Origin: Zoogloea sp021286885 | Lineage (GTDB): Bacteria > Pseudomonadota > Gammaproteobacteria > Burkholderiales > Rhodocyclaceae | Length of the DNA: 64,000 nt | Assembly: GCF_041915215.1 (NCBI RefSeq) | Contig: NZ_JAYSBV010000002.1 | Direction: 5' to 3' (one strand) | In this document: in pieces, positions 55,771 to 64,000 of the stretch | How positions within the stretch are numbered: position 1 is the stretch's first letter | Layout: each line of letters opens with the position of its first letter | Notes under the pieces: model-generated | Seen by the model: only the letters and a program-made list of their open reading frames with translations | Told to the model about the DNA's origin: nothing | Databases searched by the model: none | Position numbers and translations under genes: made by a program

Positions 55771-56412
55771 ATGTCGCCCCTGCGCCCTTCCCTCCTCGCC
55801 CGCCTGCGCCCGCTAATGGCCGGGCTGGTGCTGGGTGCCGGCCTGCTGGCCCTGCCCGCCCAGGCGGGCACGGTGCTGGTCTGGGGCGACAGCCTCTCGG
55901 CGGGCTTCGGGCTCGCCCGGGGCCAGGGCTGGGTGTGGTTGCTGGAACAGAAACTCGCCAGCGCCAAGCCCACCCAAAATGTAGTCAATGGCAGTGTGAG
56001 CGGCGAAACCACGGCGGGCGGGCTCACCCGTCTGCCGGCGGCCCTCGCCACCCACAAGCCGGATGTAGTGATCCTCGAATTGGGGGCCAATGACGGGCTG
56101 CGCGGCCTCTCACCCCAGACGATGGAAAAGAATCTTGAAAGTATGGTGGACGCCAGCCAGAAAGCCGGCGCCCGGGTGCTGCTGGTGGGGATGCGCATGC
56201 CCCCCAACTACGGCCCCGACTACACCCGTCGCTACGAAGAAGCCTTTGCGGGCCTTGCCCGTCGGCGCAAACTGGCCTTCGTGCCCTTCCTGATGGAAGG
56301 CTTTGCCGACAAACCCGAACTCTTTCAGCAGGACGGCATTCACCCGGCCCCCCAGGCCCAGGGCATCATGCTCGATACCGTCTTGAAGGGCCTCAAGCCC
56401 CTGCTGCGCTAA
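55771..56412 (+). CDS. tesA: Periplasmic SGNH esterase/thioesterase (TesA-like)
   Basis: A 213-residue SGNH hydrolase. Signal peptide to about residue 32 (PAQA/GT); blocks VWGDSLSAGFGL (Ser), GSVSGETTAGG, LELGANDGLRG and DGIHPAPQAQ (Asp/His). TesA-type enzymes cleave acyl-CoA and small esters in the periplasm. It follows suhB closely and is convergent with the methyltransferase. Confidence 0.92.
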   Translation: MSPLRPSLLARLRPLMAGLVLGAGLLALPAQAGTVLVWGDSLSAGFGLARGQGWVWLLEQKLASAKPTQNVVNGSVSGETTAGGLTRLPAALATHKPDVVILELGANDGLRGLSPQTMEKNLESMVDASQKAGARVLLVGMRMPPNYGPDYTRRYEEAFAGLARRRKLAFVPFLMEGFADKPELFQQDGIHPAPQAQGIMLDTVLKGLKPLLR

Positions 56413-56424
56413 GCACCCACCGGC

Positions 56425-56976
56425 TCAGGCCGGCAGCCGAATCTTGGTGGAATGCCCCTTCACCGCACAGATGCGTTGCACCACCGCTGGACGCGGATCC
56501 TGCACCTCGCCCTGCTCATAGGCGATGATGGTGCAGTTGCCCTCTACCCGCCCGATCAATTCATGGGAGCGCAGCAGAAAATCCGGATTACTGGGCTTGC
56601 CGTGGCGCTCGTTACCTTCCATGAAGGTTTCGTAGATCAGCACCCCGCCCGGATTGAGCGCCTCAAGTAGCAAATGGAAGCGGGGCCGATACAGATAATG
56701 GGTAACCACGATCCCATCAAAATGGCGTCCCTGGTAGGGCCACGGCCCCTCCTCCAGATCGGCCTCCAAGGTTTGCAGATGGGGCACGCCCCCCAACAGT
56801 TCCAGCGCCACCCCATCCCTATCCACCGCCTCTACCCGAAACCCCTTGCTGGCCAGCCAGCGGGCATGCCGCCCAGCCCCACATGCCAGATCCAGCACCT
56901 GGCCGCCGGCGGTGATGAGGGGTGCAAACCGGGTGACCCAGCTTGAAGGCGTTAAGGTAGAGGCGTGTCGGATCAA
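56425..56976 (-). CDS. SAM-dependent methyltransferase
   Basis: A 183-residue class I methyltransferase with motif VLDLACGAGRHARWLA near 28-43 and acidic residue at the end of strand 2 (VEAVDRDG). Next is DGIVVTHYLYRP near 86. The family is close to TehB-like/tellurite-type and UbiE-like groups; the substrate is unknown. It begins at TTG inside the gabD stop codon (TTGA overlap), so it is coupled to that gene. Confidence 0.85.
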   Translation of the reverse strand: MIRHASTLTPSSWVTRFAPLITAGGQVLDLACGAGRHARWLASKGFRVEAVDRDGVALELLGGVPHLQTLEADLEEGPWPYQGRHFDGIVVTHYLYRPRFHLLLEALNPGGVLIYETFMEGNERHGKPSNPDFLLRSHELIGRVEGNCTIIAYEQGEVQDPRPAVVQRICAVKGHSTKIRLPA

Positions 56977-58433
56977 GTTTCCAGCCCTCCCAGGCAGAGA
57001 TACTTCATTTCCAGATAGTCGTCGATGCCATGGCGCGAGCCTTCCCGCCCAATGCCCGACTGCTTGACGCCCCCAAACGGCGCCAATTCACTCGACATGG
57101 TACCGGTATTGATCCCCACCATGCCATATTCAAGGGCTTCGCCCACCCGGAACAGGCGGCTCATGTCGCGGGAGAAGAAGTAGGCCGCAAGACCATACTC
57201 GGTATCGTTGGCAATCTCGACCGCCTCGGCTTCGGTATCGAAGGGAATCAGCGCCGCCACCGGGCCGAAGATTTCCTCCCGGGCCACCCGCATCTCCCGA
57301 TTCACATCCACCAGCACCGTGGGCCGGTAAAACAGCGGGCCCAGGGGGTGACGGGCGCCACCGGTCAAGAGCCGGGCGCCCCGGGCCAAGGCGTCGGCCA
57401 CATGGGCCTCCACCTTGAGCACGGCGCGTTCGTCGATCAGGGGGCCGATCCGCACCTCGGGCTCCAGCCCGGAGCCCACCGGCAGACGCTCCACCGCTTC
57501 GGCCAGACGCTGGGCAAACTCGGCATACACGCTGCGATGAACCAGCAGCCGGTTGGGGCAGACGCAGGTCTGGCCGCTGTTGCGGAACTTGGAGGCCAGC
57601 GCACCGGCCACCGCCTGATCCAGATCCGCATCATCAAACACGATGAAGGGCGCATTGCCCCCCAGCTCCAGGGAGAGCTTTTTGATGGTGGGCGCACATT
57701 GGGCCATCAGCAGCCGCCCCACCTCGGTGGAGCCCGTGAAAGACAGCTTGCGCACCACCGGGCTGGCGGTGAGGGTGGCGCCGATTTCCTGGGGCTCGCC
57801 GGTCACCACGTTCAGCACCCCGGGCGGAAAACCCGCCCGCCCCGCCAGCTCGGCCAGAGCCAGCGCAGTCAGCGGGGTCTGCTCGGCGGGCTTGACCACC
57901 ACCGTGCAGCCCGCCGCCAGGGCGGGTGCCAGCTTGCGGGTGATCATGGAGGCCGGAAAATTCCAGGGGGTGATGGCCGCGCACACGCCCACCGGCTGGC
58001 GCACCATCATCAGCCGGCGCTGGGGTGCAGGGCTGGGGATCAGCTCCCCATAAACCCGCTTGCCTTCCTCGGCAAAGTATTCGACGAAACTCGCCGCATA
58101 GACCACCTCGCTGCGTGCATCGGCCAGGGGCTTGCCCTGCTCCAGGGTCATGATGCGGGCCAGGTCATCGGCGTGGGCCAGGATTTCCTGTTGCCAGCGC
58201 AGCATGATGGCCGCCCGCGCCCGGGGCGTCAGCGCCTTCCAAGCGGGCCAGGCCCGATCCGCAGCGGCAATGGCGCGGGTGGTTTCGGCAGCCCCCATGC
58301 GGGGCACCTGGGCAAGCACGGCGCCAGTGGCGGGATTTGTTACAGAAAACCGGGCCTGGTTGTCGGCATCCAGCCAGCAAGCATCGATATAGGCCTGGGT
58401 ACGGAGCAGCGATGAATCCTTGAGCGTGTGCAT
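56973..58433 (-). CDS. gabD: NAD(P)-dependent succinate-semialdehyde dehydrogenase-like ALDH
   Basis: A 486-residue aldehyde dehydrogenase that closely follows GabD. Visible: TPWNFPASMITRKLAPALAAGC near 148, SFTGSTEVG near 225, catalytic Glu in LELGGNAPF near 249 and Cys in NSGQTCVC near 283, with the C-terminal EYGMVGINTGTMSSELAPFGGVKQSG(IG) region. Length equals GabD of E. coli within a few residues. ATG 58433 is the family start. Related glutarate-semialdehyde dehydrogenases share these motifs, so the substrate chain length is not certain. Confidence 0.9.
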   Translation of the reverse strand: MHTLKDSSLLRTQAYIDACWLDADNQARFSVTNPATGAVLAQVPRMGAAETTRAIAAADRAWPAWKALTPRARAAIMLRWQQEILAHADDLARIMTLEQGKPLADARSEVVYAASFVEYFAEEGKRVYGELIPSPAPQRRLMMVRQPVGVCAAITPWNFPASMITRKLAPALAAGCTVVVKPAEQTPLTALALAELAGRAGFPPGVLNVVTGEPQEIGATLTASPVVRKLSFTGSTEVGRLLMAQCAPTIKKLSLELGGNAPFIVFDDADLDQAVAGALASKFRNSGQTCVCPNRLLVHRSVYAEFAQRLAEAVERLPVGSGLEPEVRIGPLIDERAVLKVEAHVADALARGARLLTGGARHPLGPLFYRPTVLVDVNREMRVAREEIFGPVAALIPFDTEAEAVEIANDTEYGLAAYFFSRDMSRLFRVGEALEYGMVGINTGTMSSELAPFGGVKQSGIGREGSRHGIDDYLEMKYLCLGGLET

Positions 58434-58555
58434 TTGCGTAGTTTCGGTTCCTGGGAACAGCAGGCAAACCTTGTCCCTGCAAGGTAGAGACAGAGACACC
58501 CGCCCGGGTTCCCACGGGGCGCCCATTTTCCCCCAACAGGGGCGCCGCTGGAATG

Positions 58556-58582
58556 AAAAATGGGCGCCGAGGCGCCCATTTT
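58556..58582 (-). terminator. Intrinsic terminator of the rpsO-pnp operon
   Basis: TGGGCGCC and GGCGCCCA form an 8-bp stem with a two-base loop, flanked by A and T runs, 18 bp after the pnp stop. Confidence 0.88.
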
Positions 58583-58599
58583 CGTACAAGCCCCCAGAC

Positions 58600-60699
58600 T
58601 TACTGGGTCTTCTGCTCGTTGAGCAGGGCCTTCATGGAGAGGCGCACACGACCCTTTTCATCGGTCTCGAGCACCTTCACGCGCACGACCTGACCTTCCT
58701 TGAGGTAGTCGGACACGTTGTTAACGCGCTCGTTGGCGATCTGGGAGACGTGCAGCAGGCCATCACGGCCCGGCAGGATGTTGATGATGGCGCCGAAGTC
58801 CAGGATGCGGACCACGGGGCCTTCGTACACCTTGCCCACTTCCACTTCAGCGGTGATTTCCTCGATGCGCTTCTTGGCGGCTTCGGCGCCTTCGGAGCTC
58901 ACGGAGGAGATGGTCACGTTGCCGTCGTCGGTGATCTCGATGACGGTGCCGGTTTCTTCCTGCAGGCCACGGATCACAGCGCCGCCCTTGCCGATCACGT
59001 CCCGAATCTTCTCGGGGTTGATCTTGAGGGTGATCATGCGCGGTGCATAGGTGGAGATTTCGGTGCGGGCGCCACCCAGGGCGTCGCTCATCTTTTGCAG
59101 GATGTGCAGACGGCCTTCCTTGGCCTGGGCCAGGGCAACCTGCATGATTTCCTTGGTGATGCCGAGGATCTTGATGTCCATCTGGAGGGCGGTGACGCCC
59201 TTCTCAGTGCCGGCCACCTTGAAGTCCATGTCGCCCAGGTGATCTTCATCGCCCAGGATGTCGGTCAGCACGGCGAAACGGCCACCGTCCTTGATCAGGC
59301 CCATGGCAATGCCAGCCACCGGAGCGCTCAGGGGCACGCCAGCGTCCATCATGGCCAGGGAGCCACCGCACACGGAAGCCATGGAGCTGGAGCCGTTGGA
59401 TTCGGTGATCTCGGACACCACGCGGATGGTGTAGGAGAAGTCTTCCTTCTTGGGCAGCACACCCGCCAGGGCGCGCTTGGCCAGACGGCCGTGGCCGATC
59501 TCGCGACGCTTGGGGGAGCCGAAACGGCCACACTCGCCGGTGGAGAACGGGGGGAAGTTGTAGTGGAGCATGAAGCTCTCACGGTACTCGCCGGCCACGG
59601 CATCGATGATCTGCTCATCGCGGCCCGTGCCCAGGGTGCTCACCACCAGGGCCTGAGTTTCGCCACGGGTGAACAGGGCGGAACCGTGGGTACGGGGCAG
59701 CACGCCAACGCGGATGTCGATGGGGCGCACGGTACGGGTGTCACGACCGTCGATACGGGGTTCGCCGCTCAGAATGCGACCACGCACCACCTTCGATTCG
59801 AGTTCGAAGATGATGTTGTTGACCACGTTCACGTCGTACTCGCGACCTTCGGCAGCCAGAGTGGCGTGCACTTCGTCGGAGATGGCGGACAGTTGCTGGC
59901 TACGGGCCTGCTTGGCGGTGATGCGGAAGGCTTCTTCGATCTTGGCACCGGCGATTTCGGTCACGCGGGCGATCAGGGCCTCATCCTTGGCAGGTGCTTG
60001 CCAGTCCCATTCGGGCTTGCCAGCGACTTCAACCAGCTCGTTGATGGCCTGAATGGCGGCCTGCATCTGGGTGTGGCCGAACACCACGCCGCCCAGCATC
60101 ACGTCTTCGGGCAGTTCGAGGGCTTCGGATTCCACCATCAGCACGGCGGTTTCGGTACCGGCCACCACCAGATTCATCTGGCTGGTCTTCAGCTGGGTGG
60201 CGCTGGGGTTCAGGATGTAGGCGCCATCGGCGTAGCCCACGCGGCAAGCGCCGATGGGGCCAGCGAAGGGGATGCCGGCAATGGCCAGGGCAGCGGAAGC
60301 GGCGATCATCGCGGGGATGTCGGCGTCCACTTCGGGATTCAGGGAGATGGCCTGAACGATGACCTGCACTTCATTGTAGAAGCCGTCCGGGAACAGGGGA
60401 CGAATCGGGCGGTCGATCAGGCGGGAAGTCAGGGTTTCCTTCTCGGTCGGGCGGCCTTCACGCTTGAAGAAGCCACCGGGGATGCGACCGGCTGCGTAGA
60501 ACTTTTCGACGTAATCGACGGTGAGGGGGAAGAAATCCTGCCCCGGCTTGGCACTCTTGGCAGCAACCGCAGTGGCCAGCACCACGGTGTCGTCCATATT
60601 GACGAGCACGGCGCCGCCAGCCTGACGAGCGATCTCGCCGGTTTCCATGGTGACGGTGTGGGAGCCGAAGGTAAAAGTCTTCTTGATGGCGGTAGGCAA
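58600..60699 (-). CDS. pnp: Polynucleotide phosphorylase
   Basis: A 699-residue 3'-exoribonuclease and degradosome partner. Two RNase PH domains (about 10-230 and 315-545), with FFKREGRPTEKE, FSTGECGRFGSPKRREIGHG and EDHLGDMDFKVAGT, then KH (about 555-610) and S1 (about 620-690) domains. It begins at TTG 60699 with AAAGGA six bases upstream. It lies downstream of rpsO, and its leader holds a hairpin. Confidence 0.97.
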   Translation of the reverse strand: MPTAIKKTFTFGSHTVTMETGEIARQAGGAVLVNMDDTVVLATAVAAKSAKPGQDFFPLTVDYVEKFYAAGRIPGGFFKREGRPTEKETLTSRLIDRPIRPLFPDGFYNEVQVIVQAISLNPEVDADIPAMIAASAALAIAGIPFAGPIGACRVGYADGAYILNPSATQLKTSQMNLVVAGTETAVLMVESEALELPEDVMLGGVVFGHTQMQAAIQAINELVEVAGKPEWDWQAPAKDEALIARVTEIAGAKIEEAFRITAKQARSQQLSAISDEVHATLAAEGREYDVNVVNNIIFELESKVVRGRILSGEPRIDGRDTRTVRPIDIRVGVLPRTHGSALFTRGETQALVVSTLGTGRDEQIIDAVAGEYRESFMLHYNFPPFSTGECGRFGSPKRREIGHGRLAKRALAGVLPKKEDFSYTIRVVSEITESNGSSSMASVCGGSLAMMDAGVPLSAPVAGIAMGLIKDGGRFAVLTDILGDEDHLGDMDFKVAGTEKGVTALQMDIKILGITKEIMQVALAQAKEGRLHILQKMSDALGGARTEISTYAPRMITLKINPEKIRDVIGKGGAVIRGLQEETGTVIEITDDGNVTISSVSSEGAEAAKKRIEEITAEVEVGKVYEGPVVRILDFGAIINILPGRDGLLHVSQIANERVNNVSDYLKEGQVVRVKVLETDEKGRVRLSMKALLNEQKTQ

Positions 60700-60787
60700 A
60701 GGATGTCCTTTCAGTTGATCGGCGGGGGCAAACTACAACCGCACCGCCGGAATGTGCGCCGTGCTTCTTTGGCGCCAGATGTGACAA

Positions 60788-60819
60788 AGCCGGTGAAGCC
60801 CCAGGGACTTACACCGGCT
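60788..60819 (-). promoter_or_regulatory. Hairpin in the rpsO-pnp gap
   Basis: AGCCGGTG and CACCGGCT form an 8-bp stem with a 16-base loop and a short TTTG tail. In other bacteria this gap contains the rpsO attenuator and the processing site used in pnp autoregulation. Confidence 0.6.
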
Positions 60820-60893
60820 ATGCCCTAGATCAAGCCTGCACACGCAGGATTGTCTTCACGGTAAGGGATGTTCGTCCGCTTACTTGCGCTGGC

Positions 60894-61163
60894 TTACTTA
60901 CGCAGGCCGAGGCGTGCGATCAGCTCACGATAGCTGTCGACGTTCTTGCTCTTCAGGTAGTCCAGCAGCTTGCGACGACGGCTCACCATCATCAGCAGAC
61001 CACGGCGGGAGTGGTGGTCCTTAACGTTGGCCTTGAAGTGGCCGGTCAGATCGTTGATGCGGGCGGTAAGCAGAGCGACTTGCACTTCCGGGGAGCCGGT
61101 ATCGCCCTTGGCGCGCTGGTAGTCACCAACGATTTGCGCTTTTTGTTCAGTGGAGATTGCCAT
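60894..61163 (-). CDS. rpsO: 30S ribosomal protein S15
   Basis: An 89-residue ribosomal protein with TEQKAQIVGDYQRAKGDTGSPEVQVALLT, HFKANVKDHHSRRGLLMMVSRRRKLLDYL at the rRNA-contact surface and the GL-R-K tail. It is transcribed between truB and pnp. Confidence 0.98.
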   Translation of the reverse strand: MAISTEQKAQIVGDYQRAKGDTGSPEVQVALLTARINDLTGHFKANVKDHHSRRGLLMMVSRRRKLLDYLKSKNVDSYRELIARLGLRK

Positions 61164-61227
61164 TTATGAACTCGGTTAGGATTAGCCTTGCGAAGCGGGC
61201 GATTATAGCCAACGCTTGCGGGATTGC

Positions 61228-62178
61228 TCAAGCAGTTTCAGTGACTTGCGTAGCCACCAGACGGGTCGGCGAAAGCTCGCCGGCCTCCCCCAGGGTGCCG
61301 ACCCCGAGAAAATCTTGTCCAGCATACACTTTGTAGAGCTGGCCCGCCAAGCCCACACAGCCCCGAACGGCCTGGCCGTGGGTAAAACTGCGTCTCCCGG
61401 CCTCATCCAGCTGCAGGGCAGGCAGATGTACCAGCAGCGCATCGACAGGCGCCAGCCGGGCCGGACGTTGATCGGCGGGCAGCGCTTCAAAGTCTGCCAG
61501 GGAAATACTGCCTTCCAGGTGGAAGGGCCCGATGCGGGTGCGCCGCAGGGCAGTCAAATGGGCACCACAACCCAGCATGGCGCCCAGGTCGGAGGCCAGG
61601 GTGCGCACATAGGTGCCCTTGCTGCACTCCACCCGGATGCGCAGGCTGTCGCCCTCGCGCCCCAGGCATTCGAGCAGATAAATATGCACGCGCCGGGGTT
61701 CCCGGGGGATTTCGACGCCTTCCCGGGCATATTCGTACAGGGCCTTGCCGTGGTGCTTGAGGGCCGAATACATGGGCGGAACCTGTTCGATCTCGCCCCG
61801 CAGACGTGCCAGCGCAGCTTCGAGCTGGGCATCGCTCACGTCCACCGGCCGCGCCTCCAGCACCTCCCCTTCCGCATCGGCGGTGGTGGTGGTGATGCCG
61901 AGCTGCACGGTGGCTTCGTACACCTTGTCCGCATCCAGCAGGGTCTGGGAAAACTTGGTGGCTTCCCCAAAGGTCAGGGGCAACAGGCCCGTGGCCATGG
62001 GGTCCAGGGTGCCGGTGTGGCCGCCCTTGAGGGCTGCCAGCAGCCAGCGCGCCTTTTGCAGCGCGTTGTTGGAACTCATCCCCTGGGGCTTGTCGAGGAA
62101 CAGCACACCATGCACCGGATGGCGCACGATGCGTTCCCGAACAGGCCGGGGGCTGCGTTTCTGAGGTTTTTCGCTCAA
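61228..62178 (-). CDS. truB: tRNA pseudouridine-55 synthase
   Basis: A 316-residue pseudouridylase that modifies U55 in the T arm. Signatures are GVLFLDKPQGMSSNNALQ, HTGTLDPMATGLLPL with the catalytic Asp, and CSKGTYVRTLASDLG; the PUA-like C-terminal domain is about 250-316. It lies between rbfA and rpsO. Confidence 0.96.
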   Translation of the reverse strand: MSEKPQKRSPRPVRERIVRHPVHGVLFLDKPQGMSSNNALQKARWLLAALKGGHTGTLDPMATGLLPLTFGEATKFSQTLLDADKVYEATVQLGITTTTADAEGEVLEARPVDVSDAQLEAALARLRGEIEQVPPMYSALKHHGKALYEYAREGVEIPREPRRVHIYLLECLGREGDSLRIRVECSKGTYVRTLASDLGAMLGCGAHLTALRRTRIGPFHLEGSISLADFEALPADQRPARLAPVDALLVHLPALQLDEAGRRSFTHGQAVRGCVGLAGQLYKVYAGQDFLGVGTLGEAGELSPTRLVATQVTETA

Positions 62179-62261
62179 GGGTGAAGCTTCCAGAAATCCA
62201 GAAAGACACCGGGCGACCTGGGCCGCCCGATGATGTACAGCCTGGAAGGTTACGCGACGGG

Positions 62262-62699
62262 TCAGGCCTTGCCTTCGCCCTCGTCACCTTCGGCCTCTGC
62301 CGCAGGTGCGGCAGGCAGTTCGCCCTCGGCCTGGGCAGCGGCTTCCCGATCGGCGGCCACGGCCTTGTCGATCAGGGCAGAGATGCGGTTGCCCGTCTCC
62401 ACCGAGGGGTCGTAGTGGAAATGCAGCTCGGGCAGGGTGTGAATGCGCACCCGACGCCCCAGCTCACGCCGCAGGAAGCTGCTGGCCCGGCGCAGGCCCC
62501 GCTGGATCTCTTCGAGACCTTCGGTGCCGGTCAGGCAGGTGAAGAAGACCTTGGCGTGGGCGTAATCGGGCGTGATCTCGACATCGGTCAGGGTCACGAA
62601 ACGCACACGCGGATCTTTCAGCTCCAGGCGAATCAGTTCGGCCAGTTCGCGGCGGATTTGCTCGGCCACGCGCTGGCCACGGGAAAACTCCTTGGGCAT
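62262..62699 (-). CDS. rbfA: Ribosome-binding factor A
   Basis: A 145-residue 30S maturation factor with KH-like domain (about 7-110; RVAEQIRRELAELI, ELHFHYDPSVETGNRI). The acidic, Ala/Glu-rich tail (about 118-145) is longer than usual. It begins three bases from the infB stop. Confidence 0.95.
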   Translation of the reverse strand: MPKEFSRGQRVAEQIRRELAELIRLELKDPRVRFVTLTDVEITPDYAHAKVFFTCLTGTEGLEEIQRGLRRASSFLRRELGRRVRIHTLPELHFHYDPSVETGNRISALIDKAVAADREAAAQAEGELPAAPAAEAEGDEGEGKA

Positions 62700-62702
62700 T
62701 GC

Positions 62703-64000
62703 TTACAGGGTCCGTGCCACTTCCTGGATCTCGTAGATTTCCAGTTGGTCGCCTTCGACCAGATCGTTGAAATTGCGCACTTGCAGGCCGCACTCGTAGC
62801 CGAACTTGACTTCCTTGACGTCGTCCTTGAAACGCTTCAGGGATTCGAGTTCGCCGGAGTGGATCACCACATGGTTGCGCAGCACACGCACCAGGCTGTT
62901 GCGCTTGACCAAACCTTCCAGCACGTAACAACCCGCGATGGTACCCACCTTGGAGATGGTGAAGACCTGGCGGATTTCCACCAGACCCAGCACCTGCTCG
63001 CGCTTCTCGGGGGCCAGCATGCCGGACAGGGCGCTCTTCACCTCATCCACGGCGTCGTAGATGATGGTGTAGTAGCGCAGATCCACGCCGAAGTTCTCGG
63101 CCAGCTTGCGGGCGTTGGCATCGGCACGGATGTTGAAGCCGATGATGACTGCGCCGGAGGCCTGGGCCAGGTTGACGTCGGACTCGCTGATCGCACCCAC
63201 GCCACCGTGAATGACCTGAACGCGCACTTCCTCGTTGGAGAGCTTGACCAGGGCATGGGCCAGGGCTTCCTGGGAACCTTGCACGTCGGCCTTGATGATG
63301 AGGGGCAGGGTCTTGACCTCGCCTTCGCCCATCTGTTCGAACATGCTTTCCAGCTTGGCCGCCTGTTGCTTGGCCAGCTTGACGTCGCGGAACTTGCCTT
63401 GGCGGAACAGGGCGATTTCGCGAGCCTTGCGTTCGTCGGCCAGGGCCACCACTTCGTCGCCGGCGCCGGGCACATCACCCAGACCCAGGATTTCGACGGG
63501 GATGGAGGGGCCCGCTTGCTCAATGGGACGACCGTTTTCGTCCAGCATCGCACGCACCTTACCGAAGGACGCACCCGCCAGCACCACGTCACCACGCTTC
63601 AGGGTGCCGGACTGAACCAGCAGGGTGGCCACCGGGCCACGACCCTTGTCGAGACGGGCTTCGATGATCAGACCCTTGGCCATGGCTTCGACCGGAGCCG
63701 TGAGTTCCAGCACTTCGGCTTGCAGCAGGATGCCTTCGAGCAGGCTATCGATGCCCTGGCCGGTCTTGGCCGAGACTTCGATGAACATGCAGTCGCCGCC
63801 GTAGGAGTCGGGCACCACGCCTTCGGCGATGAGTTCCTGACGCACGCGGTCGGGGTTGGCACCCGGCTTGTCGATCTTGTTCACCGCCACCACGATGGGC
63901 ACTTCAGCGGCCTTGGCGTGGTGAATGGCTTCACGGGTCTGGGGCATCACGCCGTCGTCGGCAGCCACCACCAGCACCACCAAGTCGGTGGCCTTGGCAC
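62703..64000 (-). CDS. infB: Translation initiation factor IF-2 (3' part, runs off right edge)
   Basis: The C-terminal 432 residues of IF-2 read through the right edge; the N-terminal domains and G1-G3 loops before residue VVLVVAADDGVMPQT are outside. The G4 motif NKIDKPG and G5-like SAKTGQG are present, then the domain IV-VI region (GFNIRADANARKLAE, IAGCYVLEGLV, FKDDVKEVKFGYECGL). The start codon is not in the window, so the internal Met of the open frame is not the start. Confidence 0.97.
   Translation of the reverse strand, partial: AKATDLVVLVVAADDGVMPQTREAIHHAKAAEVPIVVAVNKIDKPGANPDRVRQELIAEGVVPDSYGGDCMFIEVSAKTGQGIDSLLEGILLQAEVLELTAPVEAMAKGLIIEARLDKGRGPVATLLVQSGTLKRGDVVLAGASFGKVRAMLDENGRPIEQAGPSIPVEILGLGDVPGAGDEVVALADERKAREIALFRQGKFRDVKLAKQQAAKLESMFEQMGEGEVKTLPLIIKADVQGSQEALAHALVKLSNEEVRVQVIHGGVGAISESDVNLAQASGAVIIGFNIRADANARKLAENFGVDLRYYTIIYDAVDEVKSALSGMLAPEKREQVLGLVEIRQVFTISKVGTIAGCYVLEGLVKRNSLVRVLRNHVVIHSGELESLKRFKDDVKEVKFGYECGLQVRNFNDLVEGDQLEIYEIQEVARTL

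Noticed and set aside
58420..60828. 802-codon plus-strand frame over pnp
   Set aside because: Antisense shadow of pnp, very rich in Gly, His and Asp.

Overview
The window is high-G+C, densely coded bacterial chromosome. Gene families and order point to a betaproteobacterium, with Rhodocyclales (Azospira-like) as my best guess. The pointers are the iscR-iscS-iscU-iscA-hscB-hscA-fdx-iscX block, the infB-rbfA-truB-rpsO-pnp block, a Comamonas-type protocatechuate 4,5-cleavage operon and a soluble NAD-linked molybdenum formate dehydrogenase. Placement is inference; no 16S rRNA or long-range context is present.

Layout. 1-376 is the 5' part of an unrecognised glycine-zipper-like repeat protein that runs off the left edge. 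600-4841 holds an FMN/Fe-S glutamate-synthase-like protein, nadC, an unknown protein and an AT-richer NYN/OST-HTH nuclease-like gene. 5065-11494 is a minus-strand metal-uptake-like cluster: modD, a DUF1624 membrane protein and two tandem paralogous TonB-dependent receptors, with a Zur/ModE-like palindrome over the promoter of the last three genes. 11674-12275 carries four identical tRNA-Arg(ACG) genes. 12685-18740 is an fdsR-like LysR gene followed by fdsGBA. 19151-22516 is a bufferin (BufA/B/C, also HvfABC) operon with DoxX, an ECF sigma factor and a zinc-finger anti-sigma factor.

22588-37772 is an aromatic catabolic island. It has the main protocatechuate 4,5-cleavage operon (ligJ-ligK-ligI-ligA-ligB-ligC, then an aldo/keto reductase and an AEC transporter), a second ligAB pair with an HPPD-like VOC protein, divergent pobA and an AraC regulator, the ligU-like tautomerase, and two LysR regulators. 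Together these convert 4-hydroxybenzoate to protocatechuate and then to pyruvate and oxaloacetate. 37888-39749 is an ampR / class A beta-lactamase pair. 39897-42284 encodes cytochrome b561, a Cyc2-like haem-porin fusion and a small cytochrome c, a candidate trans-envelope electron path. 42335-44440 is a two-component system in which both genes carry a one-base frameshift.

44515-53009 has an MDR oxidoreductase, a glutathione peroxidase and the complete ISC iron-sulfur operon with two cysteine desulfurases and an IscR-type promoter. 53156-58433 has cysE, trmJ, suhB, tesA, a methyltransferase and a gabD-like dehydrogenase. 58600-64000 is pnp, rpsO, truB, rbfA and the 3' part of infB, which leaves the window at the right edge.

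Most notable items are the edge-truncated 58-residue repeat gene, the bufferin operon with its own sigma/anti-sigma pair, the Cyc2-like operon, the doubly frameshifted two-component system, a shared T-N11-A operator in the lig island, an HPPD-like protein that has lost both metal-binding histidines, and a structured intergenic RNA candidate ending in a strong terminator.
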